Source: TMED108 sp964386795
Lineage (GTDB): Bacteria; Fidelibacterota; Marinisomatia; Marinisomatales; TCS55
Assembly (NCBI GenBank): GCA_964386795.1
Contig: CAYLUE010000018.1
Span: 1-25,479, forward strand
Direction of reading: 5' to 3'
DNA length: 25,479 nucleotides
The notes under the pieces are model-generated. The model was not told the origin of the DNA, did no database searches, and worked only from the letters and a program-made list of their open reading frames with translations. Of this stretch, positions 15,751 to 23,893 are shown in pieces (positions within the stretch are counted from its first letter, which is position 1; each line of letters opens with the position of its first letter). The translations under genes were made by a program, and so were the position numbers.

Positions 15751-17077
15751 TTATTATCATATCCGTTTGTCTTGGATCAATATATTCACAAGTATTGCCA
15801 TCAAAAAAAGCATCTTCTTCAAGCATAATTGCCACTTCTTTACCCCACGATTCAATAAAAACTTTTGCATTTAACTCAATTGAATAGGCGGTGTTTGGAT
15901 ATAATGGATAATCGCCATTAACTGGTACGCCATTTTGTTGATCCCACATTCCTATAGTTGGACCAGATCCATGTCCATAATATCCGATTGGATGTGTATA
16001 TATTTGTGGTTTAATTCCACCTAATTTGGCTTTATTGAGTGCATTGAATAAAATTTCATTTCCAGTTCTACCTATGCTGAATTCATCAGTCAATATATCT
16101 TGAAGTTGATTCCCAATTGCTAAAGCTTCTTTAATTTCATTTGGCGCAACATTTTCATTATTTTTTAGCACATACGCATGTTGCTGTGTATCCGTATTTA
16201 AACCTAAGTATGTAATGCCAAAATCTACATGCAGTAAATCTCCGCGCTGAATAACATTACTATCTTTAGATTTTGAAAATGCACTGAGAAAATCAAACTC
16301 AGCATTATCGGATCTTTGTAAATCTACGGTAGGATGAAACCATGTTATTAAATTAAGATCCCTAATACGTTCTCGATACCACCAAACAACATCGTCGGTA
16401 GTAGTTATGCCTGGCTTAATTATTTTTGATGAAAAACCTTCTTTAATAATATCATGCGCGATTTTACAGATCGTAGGATAGATATCCATTTCAAGCTTAC
16501 TACGGGTTTCAAGCCATCCTATCGCTAGATGTTCAGCGCTAGTAATTTTTTTACGGTCTTTGCGATTTAATGATTGGGTAAATAATTCTAATTCTGTTGC
16601 AGTTAAACCATCAGCTTGAGCAAAGTGCTTGCTTTGATTTAATCCAATCTTATTTGGATTCTTTAATCTAATCAGCTCTGCAAGAGCAGCATATTGATTA
16701 GGTTCCTTTTCTGGATCCCACATTTTTTTAAAAACCTCTCCAACATCATAGCGTGCAACAGCATAGCTTTCTAATGCTTTACCTTTTCCCGGGTTATATA
16801 TTACTAATATTGTTCTACGTCTGGCGTTAAGCCAATTGGCTGGTAACATCGTTCTAATAACGGGATCCTCATTATATTCTCGAGCAATGATGATCCACAT
16901 ATCAATTCCTGTGCGATCCATTATAGCTGGAAGGACAGTTTTAAATCGATCACTTAACAATTGATCTCGTACTTCAGCCCTTTTTTTCATGCTGAGTATT
17001 TGGTCTTTTAGGTCGTCTGCTTTGATTGGATATGAGCCAATAATAATAATATTAATTAAAAGGAGTATGTTTTTCAT
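15743..17077 (-). CDS. Exported M24 family metallopeptidase (Xaa-Pro aminopeptidase-like)
   Basis: The 444-residue protein has a signal peptide (MKNILLLINIIIIGSYPIKA), a creatinase-type N-terminal domain (about 25-195) and a pita-bread M24 domain (about 195-440). The five metal ligands can be placed at D285 (LLHVDFG), D296 (LNTDTQQ), H369 (GHGSGP), E401 (SIELNA) and E420 or E421 (IMLEED). It would cleave N-terminal residues from peptides, possibly X-Pro bonds, in the periplasm. Like the S10 protein it fits peptide scavenging. It diverges from threonine synthase over a 110-bp spacer and its stop overlaps the end of the asparaginase-like gene by 8 bp. Confidence 0.92.
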   Translation of the reverse strand: MKNILLLINIIIIGSYPIKADDLKDQILSMKKRAEVRDQLLSDRFKTVLPAIMDRTGIDMWIIIAREYNEDPVIRTMLPANWLNARRRTILVIYNPGKGKALESYAVARYDVGEVFKKMWDPEKEPNQYAALAELIRLKNPNKIGLNQSKHFAQADGLTATELELFTQSLNRKDRKKITSAEHLAIGWLETRSKLEMDIYPTICKIAHDIIKEGFSSKIIKPGITTTDDVVWWYRERIRDLNLITWFHPTVDLQRSDNAEFDFLSAFSKSKDSNVIQRGDLLHVDFGITYLGLNTDTQQHAYVLKNNENVAPNEIKEALAIGNQLQDILTDEFSIGRTGNEILFNALNKAKLGGIKPQIYTHPIGYYGHGSGPTIGMWDQQNGVPVNGDYPLYPNTAYSIELNAKVFIESWGKEVAIMLEEDAFFDGNTCEYIDPRQTDMIIIK

Positions 17078-17187
17078 TATGTAGCCTATTTTCTATAGTT
17101 TTATTAATTAAAAATAAGAAAGTAATTTTGCATTTAACAAAGGATACATGGCAATCAAAAACAATTATATAATCAAAGTTTATTTAG

Positions 17188-18288
17188 ATGCATTATAAAT
17201 GCACTTCATGTAAATCCAGGTTTCCCAATGTCAAAAAACCTGTCTGGCTATGTAGATGTGGTAAGCCGCTTTCTGTACATTATAGCTGGGAGAGCACTAC
17301 TTTTGATTTAGCAATCAAAATGGACGAATACTCACTATGGAGGTATGCATCAATACTCCCAAACGTAACTAATCCTATTTCTCTTGGCGAAGGTTTTACC
17401 CCATTATTACCCCTTACAAGTAATTTATTTGTGAAAAACGAAACTGTAAACCCTACAGGCTCTTTCAAAGACAGGGGCATGTCATTAGCTATTACAATGG
17501 CAAAAGAACAGGGCGTAAAGAATATTTGCCTACCTTCAGCAGGTAATGCGGGAATTTCTGCTGCTGCGTATTGTAGAGAAGCTAAGATTAATTGTCATGT
17601 ATTTCTTCCTGAAACGATTCCAGCAGAATATCTAAAAGAAACGAAGCGCTATACTAAACATGTTTCGCTAAGCGGAAAAACAATTTCGGATGCAGCTAAG
17701 CAAATGCTATCTGAAAAAGAAAAGGACTGGTTTGATATTTCTACCTTAAAAGAACCGTTTAGAGTAGAAGGAAAGAAAACGCTGGGTTATGAAATTGCAG
17801 AGCAGTTAGGATGGCAATTACCAGATATTATTATTTATGAAACAGGAGGTGGTACCGGTTTGATTGGAATGTGGAAGGCCTTTGTTGAATTAAAATCGAT
17901 TGGAAGAATTAAAGGCAGGTTGCCAAGAATGGTCGCTGCACAATCTAATGGATGCGCTCCAGTTGTTAATGCATTTCAGAGATTAAAAAATTCTACTGAT
18001 TTTTGGGAAAATAGCAATACCATTGCGTTGGGGTTAAATGTACCTGGGCCATTAGGGGGGCATTGGATATTAGACATACTTTATCAATCTGACGGGATAG
18101 CAATTGCTGTCCCAGAAAAAGATCTTGAAACTTTAACTAAAGAATTTGTTGCAACAACTGGGATTAATGCTGGGCCGGAAGCAGGTGTTGTTTGGGGAGC
18201 ATATAATACCTTAAAAGATATTAGCTGGATTAAACCTGATGAATCAGTAGTTCTATTTGCAACAGGTATTGAGCGTTGTAAATTGTAA
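17188..18288 (+). CDS. thrC: Threonine synthase
   Basis: The 366-residue cytoplasmic PLP enzyme converts O-phosphohomoserine to threonine. The N-terminus has a zinc-binding knuckle pair (C5, C8, C22, C24) as in many bacterial and archaeal threonine synthases. The PLP Lys is K94 in NPTGSFKDRG; PSAGNAG (116-122) and TGGGTGLIG (219-227) are the usual cofactor-phosphate and substrate motifs. The pattern GEGFTPL is the substrate-side loop. Length is normal. A TATAAT at 17168-17173 is near the start, but no ribosome site is obvious. It is followed 26 bp downstream by an unrelated secreted phosphoesterase. Fold-type II relatives such as cysteate synthase or diaminopropionate enzymes are less likely given the zinc N-terminus. 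Confidence 0.9.
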   Translation: MHYKCTSCKSRFPNVKKPVWLCRCGKPLSVHYSWESTTFDLAIKMDEYSLWRYASILPNVTNPISLGEGFTPLLPLTSNLFVKNETVNPTGSFKDRGMSLAITMAKEQGVKNICLPSAGNAGISAAAYCREAKINCHVFLPETIPAEYLKETKRYTKHVSLSGKTISDAAKQMLSEKEKDWFDISTLKEPFRVEGKKTLGYEIAEQLGWQLPDIIIYETGGGTGLIGMWKAFVELKSIGRIKGRLPRMVAAQSNGCAPVVNAFQRLKNSTDFWENSNTIALGLNVPGPLGGHWILDILYQSDGIAIAVPEKDLETLTKEFVATTGINAGPEAGVVWGAYNTLKDISWIKPDESVVLFATGIERCKL

Positions 18289-18314
18289 TATTATTAAGAA
18301 GGTAATTTATTATT

Positions 18315-19394
18315 ATGAAAAGAACATATTTTCTTTTTGCTCTTATTATAACATTATTTATTTCAGGGTGCGACCCATTGGTAACTACATTTGATGATAC
18401 TGAGGATGCAGTTCTCTATCAGTCAAATCTGATTAAAGAGTTCCCTGCAAAAAAATCCATAAGCGTTATGACATGGAACGTCAGATTTGGTGTGGCTCGT
18501 CTTGATTTTGCGTTAGATGCATGTGGTGATCGTGTAATTATCAGCAAAAGTGAAGTAATCACGGGACTTGAAGGCATCGCAAATAAAATTAAGAATGACG
18601 ATATAGATATTGTACTAATGCAAGAAGTAGACGTCCAGTCAAAAAGATCCTCTTATGTTGACCAAGCGCAGTGGTTATTAAATAATACAGATTTGAATTA
18701 TGGGGCTTATGCTTCAAAATGGAAGTCACAAATTATTCTAGCGGATGGAATAGGAAGAGTTGACGCAGGAAATCTTATACTGTCAAAATGGAAGCTGGAA
18801 GATGCAAAGAGGCACCAGCTACCTCTTAGAGGAGATCAGGATGGTATTACACAGCTTTTTTACCTTCGCAGAAACGTGCTGAGCGCAAAAGTGAATATGC
18901 CTGGCACCCCTTTTTATGCCGTGAACGGCCATCTAACCGCTTTTGCTACGGATGATACCAAGCAAAAACATATTTCCGGATTTAAATCTATATTGGATGA
19001 TATTGTTGCCAATGGTTTCAGTTTTGTTGCTGGGGGCGACTTAAATGCGATTCCACCTAATGCAACCAAAACAGATTATTGCCTTGAAGACCAATGCGAA
19101 GTTGGAACCTATCATTCAGGTAAAGAGCCAGAGCATAAAGAAGGTGCATATTTTACAGAAGAAATTACCTGGTTAAATGATTTATATGGAAGCTATGAGC
19201 CAGCGATATCTCTTGAACAGTATGGCATGAACGAGACCAAGCATTATACTCATAGCCCAGGAGGTAAGCTCGAATTAGATAGAAAGCTTGATTATTTATG
19301 GACAAATACTGCATGGTCCAATGGTGTAACTCATCAGGATGCGACAAAGCTCTCTGATCACATGCCGGTTACTGCGAATTGGACAGTAAAATGA
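18315..19394 (+). CDS. Endonuclease/exonuclease/phosphatase-family lipoprotein
   Basis: The 359-residue protein has a lipoprotein signal with lipobox I-S-G-C (Cys 19). The exonuclease III/DNase I-like fold is shown by VMTWNVRFG (N55), LMQEVD (E104), YAVNGHLTAF, the GGDLNA motif, LDYLWTN and the C-terminal SDHMPVTANW catalytic His. Such extracytoplasmic proteins hydrolyse phosphodiesters of DNA, sphingomyelin or inositol-type substrates; the substrate is not deducible. Two Cys near CLEDQCEVG may pair in a disulfide, fitting an exported location. An AAGAAGG ribosome site (18296-18302) precedes the ATG. It overlaps the next gene by 4 bp (ATGA), implying coupled translation and possibly a shared envelope function. 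Confidence 0.88.
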   Translation: MKRTYFLFALIITLFISGCDPLVTTFDDTEDAVLYQSNLIKEFPAKKSISVMTWNVRFGVARLDFALDACGDRVIISKSEVITGLEGIANKIKNDDIDIVLMQEVDVQSKRSSYVDQAQWLLNNTDLNYGAYASKWKSQIILADGIGRVDAGNLILSKWKLEDAKRHQLPLRGDQDGITQLFYLRRNVLSAKVNMPGTPFYAVNGHLTAFATDDTKQKHISGFKSILDDIVANGFSFVAGGDLNAIPPNATKTDYCLEDQCEVGTYHSGKEPEHKEGAYFTEEITWLNDLYGSYEPAISLEQYGMNETKHYTHSPGGKLELDRKLDYLWTNTAWSNGVTHQDATKLSDHMPVTANWTVK

Positions 19395-20149
19395 GAATAA
19401 TACATTTATTATTTATTTTTTCATTTATTTCAGCTCAATGGAGCAGTGAATCTGCATTTTTACTTGAAAAGGGTCGAAAAGAAGTAGGGTTATTTACGCC
19501 ATTTAGAATGGGTATGGAGAATGGATCCGAACTAAGTGTAAATAAGTTTTTAATGATGCCAAGCGTATCTATAAAGCAAGGAATGTCAATGTATAATTCC
19601 TGGAAGATGGCCCGCATATTTAGGGTGGAATACCCAACGCCTGGGCTCAAATGGCTTCAGAGCCCTTTAGGTAAAGAGATGGGGGATCCAAATATGTTTT
19701 CCTTAATCTCTACCCAGTTTTCTATTCCGCAAATGTTGTCATTCTATTCTGAAATAATTGGGACAACAGGCAATATTAATTCCGGGCAACTATCACTTAG
19801 CGCTGGAATTGGAGTTGCATTAAATGGAAAAAATCTTTCAGATGATGCCACTATAGATCTCCCAATTATTTATCCTAGACTATCAATTTACTATAATGAT
19901 TTTATCATTAAATCTGGCGGTCAATATTATCGGAAGTTTACAGATAGTTTTTATTATCTAATTGATTATGATATGTATCTCATGCCTGGCGGTAGAGGGC
20001 GTTATGCCTTTGAACAACAAGGATTAGCTGTTTGGCAAAAGAGCAATACATTTCGTCTTTCGTTTGGATATAAATTAATTGCTGGAGAATACCCATTTGG
20101 TGCCCAAGCCCATTTTTTACCAACAATCAATATTCAATTTGGCTGGTAA
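19391..20149 (+). CDS. Probable outer-membrane protein of unknown function
   Basis: The frame opens at TTG 19379, but I choose the ATG at 19391. It overlaps the upstream stop as ATGA and starts cleanly with a signal peptide (MRIIHLLFIFSFISAQ). The mature part of about 236 residues shows beta-strand alternation with Tyr/Phe-rich segments (LSIYYNDFIIKSGGQYYRKF) and ends I-Q-F-G-W; a terminal aromatic residue is typical of outer-membrane barrels. I recognise no family. It sits between a phosphoesterase lipoprotein and a multihaem cytochrome and is translationally coupled to the former, so it may be their outer-membrane partner. Confidence 0.7.
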   Translation: MRIIHLLFIFSFISAQWSSESAFLLEKGRKEVGLFTPFRMGMENGSELSVNKFLMMPSVSIKQGMSMYNSWKMARIFRVEYPTPGLKWLQSPLGKEMGDPNMFSLISTQFSIPQMLSFYSEIIGTTGNINSGQLSLSAGIGVALNGKNLSDDATIDLPIIYPRLSIYYNDFIIKSGGQYYRKFTDSFYYLIDYDMYLMPGGRGRYAFEQQGLAVWQKSNTFRLSFGYKLIAGEYPFGAQAHFLPTINIQFGW

Positions 20150-21719
20150 GCTTTATTTAAAGGCGCTTTATAATTTAATTTTCCTTTCAATTGGGTTTGG
20201 GCAATTAAAAACCGATGCCGATATTCTGATTAATGAATTAGGTTGTGGTAGTTGCCATGCTGGAATAAAACCATCGAATATAATTTCTTCAAGAGCACCA
20301 GATCTAAGCCGCTCAGGTACAAAATATAACCCAGCCTATATTTTTGATTATCTAAAATCTCCACACAAGGTTCGTTATAATATCGGGGCATCTAGAATGC
20401 CAAATTTTAATTTATCTGATGATGAGGTGTTAGCACTAACCAAATTTTTGGATTCAAAAAAAATAGAGGAACCAATAGTAATACCAGTAGCTAACTCCAA
20501 CGATCTAAATGCATTTCAGTTGATTAGTGATGAGTATCAATGTACCGCCTGCCATATCATCAATAAACAGGGACAACAAAAATCAATTAATCTCAATACA
20601 TCAGGGGTCAGATTAAAACGCGAATGGGTTTATGAAACAATACTTAATCCACAACAACATTTATCTCAAGAAACTGCTATGCCAATGTTTTTCGATAAAA
20701 ATGATTATAGATCGATAGAAATCATAGTAGCTATGACCAATCATATTATAGATAATGGTAAATCAGAACTTAAGGGGTTAAATAAAAAATATAAAAAAGC
20801 TCTACAATTATTTCCTAAAACCACTATCGAACAAGGAAGAAAGATTTTCCTTTCTCAAAACTGTATTTCTTGTCATGAAATGCAAGATGAAAACAGTTGG
20901 TTTACAAATCATAATGCGCCTGACTTATCAGCGCAGAAATTGAGAACAAAGTCCCCATGGTTGATTTCCTATTTACAATCACCTACCCCAATTAGACCCA
21001 ATGGGTTTTATCCAGGTACCGGCAGCAGGATGCCTGATTATAATCTTACGAAAGACGAGATTAACACAATCATGAGCTGGTTTAATGATTTTGCATTGAA
21101 TACCATATTAAAGCCAATCTCAAATTTTCAAATACAAAAAGCTGAGAATCTTTTAGAAAATAATTTGTCCTGTCTTGGCTGTCATCAGCTTAATGGTAAA
21201 GGTGGAATGATCGGACCTGATTTAACCAATACAAGCAATCGCCTAACCGATGGATATATTAAAATGGCTATTGAAAGTACGCACATGGTTATTCCGGAAA
21301 GCATCATGCCGAAGCAAAATATAGATAAAAAAACCATGATGCTTTTGCAATCATATCTATCTATGGATCGCAAACCATCACAACCCAGATATATTAATTT
21401 AACTAGTAAATCAATCAATAAGATCACTAGTAGCTATAGCGCCAATTGTTCCTCTTGCCATGGTATTACCGGAGATGGTAATGGCTATAATGCAGCTTAT
21501 TTACCAACCGCCCCAGGAAACTTTACAGATTCTACACTATTCTCAACACGTTCCGATGATACGATTTATGAAACCATATATAATGGGGGCAAGATAATGA
21601 AGAAACATCACTATATGCCTAGCTGGGGCCTTAAACTTTCACATAGTGAAATCGTAGAATATGTCACCCAAATAAGACAGTTTTGTGATTGCAAATCACC
21701 CAAATGGGCAGAAAAATAA
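20139..21719 (+). CDS. Secreted five-haem cytochrome c
   Basis: Five CXXCH sites are visible: CGSCH, CTACH, CISCH, CLGCH and CSSCH. Each is followed some 45-60 residues later by a Met in a suitable loop (SRMPNF, AMPMF, SRMPDYN, SIMPKQ, HYMPSW), so it looks like a string of class I mono-haem domains with His/Met haems. It should be a periplasmic electron carrier. The frame opens at TTG 20079. No ATG exists before the first haem, so the start is TTG or GTG: 20097/20100 have a GGAG upstream, while TTG 20139 gives the best signal peptide (AGKLYLKALYNLIFLSIGFG). I list 20139. The start lies inside the preceding gene. Internal similarity between the domains suggests repeated duplication. The redox partner is unknown. 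Confidence 0.85.
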   Translation: MAGKLYLKALYNLIFLSIGFGQLKTDADILINELGCGSCHAGIKPSNIISSRAPDLSRSGTKYNPAYIFDYLKSPHKVRYNIGASRMPNFNLSDDEVLALTKFLDSKKIEEPIVIPVANSNDLNAFQLISDEYQCTACHIINKQGQQKSINLNTSGVRLKREWVYETILNPQQHLSQETAMPMFFDKNDYRSIEIIVAMTNHIIDNGKSELKGLNKKYKKALQLFPKTTIEQGRKIFLSQNCISCHEMQDENSWFTNHNAPDLSAQKLRTKSPWLISYLQSPTPIRPNGFYPGTGSRMPDYNLTKDEINTIMSWFNDFALNTILKPISNFQIQKAENLLENNLSCLGCHQLNGKGGMIGPDLTNTSNRLTDGYIKMAIESTHMVIPESIMPKQNIDKKTMMLLQSYLSMDRKPSQPRYINLTSKSINKITSSYSANCSSCHGITGDGNGYNAAYLPTAPGNFTDSTLFSTRSDDTIYETIYNGGKIMKKHHYMPSWGLKLSHSEIVEYVTQIRQFCDCKSPKWAEK

Positions 21720-21741
21720 AAAAATAGACCCCCATTTTTTT
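21718..21741 (+). terminator. AT-only hairpin with T-run after cytochrome gene
   Basis: AAAAAAAT (21718-21725) can pair with ATTTTTTT (21734-21741) around a C-rich loop. The T-run forms part of the stem and there are no G:C pairs, so it would be weak. It lies at the cytochrome stop and before the strong ribosome site of the next gene, where a transcript boundary is plausible. Confidence 0.3.
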
Positions 21742-21783
21742 CTTACGTATATTTTATACTTCAAATTTAATGAATGGATAAAT

Positions 21784-21789
21784 AGGAGG
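21784..21789 (+). promoter_or_regulatory. Full AGGAGG ribosome-binding site
   Basis: A complete AGGAGG lies 7 bases before the ATG at 21797. Most genes in this window have weak or no Shine-Dalgarno, so this one predicts high expression of the first LVIVD protein. Confidence 0.75.
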
Positions 21790-21796
21790 TAATTTC

Positions 21797-23872
21797 ATGC
21801 GGTCAACAATATATGTATTTGCATTACTTTTAATCGGCACATTGAGTGCTCAGGAAAAGGTACATTTTGATTTTGGATCGGATTCAATTGAGGTAAATGT
21901 AGGAGAATCCAAAGAAGTTGTCATCAAACTATTAGATGATAAAAATAAATTAGTTGATAACCCTTTTTATATATATGGTCAAAGAGGCACCCTTTCTGTT
22001 TCACCTAGGATTAGTGAATCTGAAGGCAAGGTTAAAGTAACCTTAAAGGTTCATAAGCCTGGGCGACTAGAGCTCACAACGAGAACCGTAACAGTGAAAA
22101 GAGATGATAGGGTAAGCGGAAGTTTGATTGTGAATGTACCGTATCCACCTATTGAAAGCGTTACATTTTTTCAAAGACCAAATAAACTCTATACAAATAC
22201 TGTAACCAATCTTTCCGCAAAAGTTGTAGATAAAGCAGGACTTGATCGCACTGCTACTACTACCGTTGTTTATAAATCCAGCGATGTAAAGATTGCTAGT
22301 TTTGATGAGCTAAATAATCTTATGACTCATAAGTCAGGAAAGGTAAGGCTTTCCGCAACTGCAGAAGGGGTAACACAATCTTTGAATATTAAAGTGTCTA
22401 AAAACCCAGCTCGTGCTGTTAAAATTTCGACAAATGATGTAGATGAAATTCGTACTGGTGATGTATTAAAAATAGAGGCCAGTGCAACCAAGCAAAATGG
22501 TCAAAGCTTAAATGATGTTCCGGTATACTATTCATATACTGGGAAAGCAGACTATGGTGAGTTTGCCTTGCCTGCTTCTGCGCAGATCACGAGCGATGGG
22601 CGTTTTGTTGCAGAAACATCTGGGATGTATACCGTTTCAGCTTCTGCTGGTGGATATTCAGCCCAAAAAACAATCAAGGTTGTTCCTAGAAATGTAAATA
22701 AAAAAGTTAAGCTAGCTGGACATGGTTTAATAACCGATGTTTTAACTTCAGATCTTTGGATCTGGCCTGGTATCGGTAAGCATGAAGGCAAGGATTTTGC
22801 TGTTACCGGTACTTGGGGATCAAATGGTGAAGCATATTTTTGGGATGTGACTGATCCAGCGAATATGAAGATCATCGATACGGTTACCGTGGATGCGCGT
22901 ACTGTTAATGATGTTAAGATATCGGAAGACGGCAGGGTTGGCGTAATCACTCGTGAAGGTGCATCAGATCGTAAAAACGGTTTTGTGATTCTAGATGTTT
23001 CAGATCCTTATAATGTTACGATCAGCGCCGCGTACAACGACGATATGACTGGAGGTGTTCATAATGCATTCATATATGAGAACCACGTTTATGCAGTTAA
23101 TAACGGTCGCAAGTACGACATTATTAATATAGATGATCCTAAAAAACCTTTTAGAGTTGGGGTCTATGAAATGGATAGTCCAGGTCATAGTATTCATGAC
23201 GTATGGATCGAAGATGGTATTGCATATTCTTCTAACTGGGCAGATGGTGTTGTTGCTGTTGATATTGGCGCAAAAAAGTACAAAGAATCTGATCGTTCAC
23301 AATCTCAATTTAACCCACTACTTGCTAAAGCAGGACAAGGTAGTCCATCTAATCCTGTACAATTAGCGGAAATGAAAGACCCAACAGGCAGAAACCATGC
23401 CGCGTTCCCTTTTTTAAGCGAATCAACAGGTAAATTCTATATTGTTGGTGGGGATGAGAATTTTCCTTGGGGTGTGATGGCAACACAAAATAAACCATCA
23501 AACCCTAGAGGCGCTTATCATTTTCTCAATTTTTCAGACCCAAGCAATCCCACAGAAGATGCTATTTACCAGGTACCAGAAGCTGGCTCTCACAATCTAT
23601 GGATTTACGGAGATATTCTCTTGGCAGGAAATTATCAAGGAGGGCTTAGAATAGTTGATATTTCTGGTGAGCTATTAGGCGACATATATAAGCAAGGTCG
23701 CGAAATTGGTCACTTCCTTTCTTACCATAAAGACGGTAGAATACCCAACGCACCAATGGTATGGGGTGCTCAACCATATAAAGATTACGTATTCTTTACC
23801 GATATGAATTCCGGGCTATACTGCGTAACCTATAATGAAGAGTCAGGTGGCTCTGGCCCAATGGGTCGATAA
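21797..23872 (+). CDS. Secreted Ig-like/LVIVD beta-propeller protein, copy 1
   Basis: The 691-residue protein has a signal peptide (MRSTIYVFALLLIGTLSA, then Q). Residues 20-298 form about three beta-sandwich, bacterial Ig-like domains (about 22-115, 118-200, 205-298; last one ends KTIKVVPRN). Residues 305-690 form a propeller with LVIVD-type blades: AYFWDVTDPANM, FVILDVSDPYNV, YDIINIDDPKKP, VVAVDIG, YHFLNFSDPSNP and LRIVDISGE. The HSIHDVWIEDGIAYSSNWAD stretch and a NHAAFPF motif supply conserved His/Asp positions. Proteins of this family bind or act on unknown extracellular targets and no catalytic residue is established. No membrane anchor or sorting tag is seen at the Gly/Ser-rich end (GGSGPMGR). 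The paralogue follows after 21 bp. Confidence 0.88.
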   Translation: MRSTIYVFALLLIGTLSAQEKVHFDFGSDSIEVNVGESKEVVIKLLDDKNKLVDNPFYIYGQRGTLSVSPRISESEGKVKVTLKVHKPGRLELTTRTVTVKRDDRVSGSLIVNVPYPPIESVTFFQRPNKLYTNTVTNLSAKVVDKAGLDRTATTTVVYKSSDVKIASFDELNNLMTHKSGKVRLSATAEGVTQSLNIKVSKNPARAVKISTNDVDEIRTGDVLKIEASATKQNGQSLNDVPVYYSYTGKADYGEFALPASAQITSDGRFVAETSGMYTVSASAGGYSAQKTIKVVPRNVNKKVKLAGHGLITDVLTSDLWIWPGIGKHEGKDFAVTGTWGSNGEAYFWDVTDPANMKIIDTVTVDARTVNDVKISEDGRVGVITREGASDRKNGFVILDVSDPYNVTISAAYNDDMTGGVHNAFIYENHVYAVNNGRKYDIINIDDPKKPFRVGVYEMDSPGHSIHDVWIEDGIAYSSNWADGVVAVDIGAKKYKESDRSQSQFNPLLAKAGQGSPSNPVQLAEMKDPTGRNHAAFPFLSESTGKFYIVGGDENFPWGVMATQNKPSNPRGAYHFLNFSDPSNPTEDAIYQVPEAGSHNLWIYGDILLAGNYQGGLRIVDISGELLGDIYKQGREIGHFLSYHKDGRIPNAPMVWGAQPYKDYVFFTDMNSGLYCVTYNEESGGSGPMGR

Positions 23873-23893
23873 TAAATCAAACGGAGATTAATT

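Noticed and set aside
19379..19390. TTG at 19379 as the start of the outer-membrane protein gene
   Set aside because: The ATG at 19391 gives a standard signal peptide and the typical 4-bp ATGA coupling with the upstream gene.
22552..22950. 132-codon minus-strand frame inside the first LVIVD gene; similar frames lie in the second copy (23944-24270, 24967-25197)
   Set aside because: The related minus-strand frames occur because the two plus-strand paralogues share codons; no start signal, and the plus-strand protein is clearly real.
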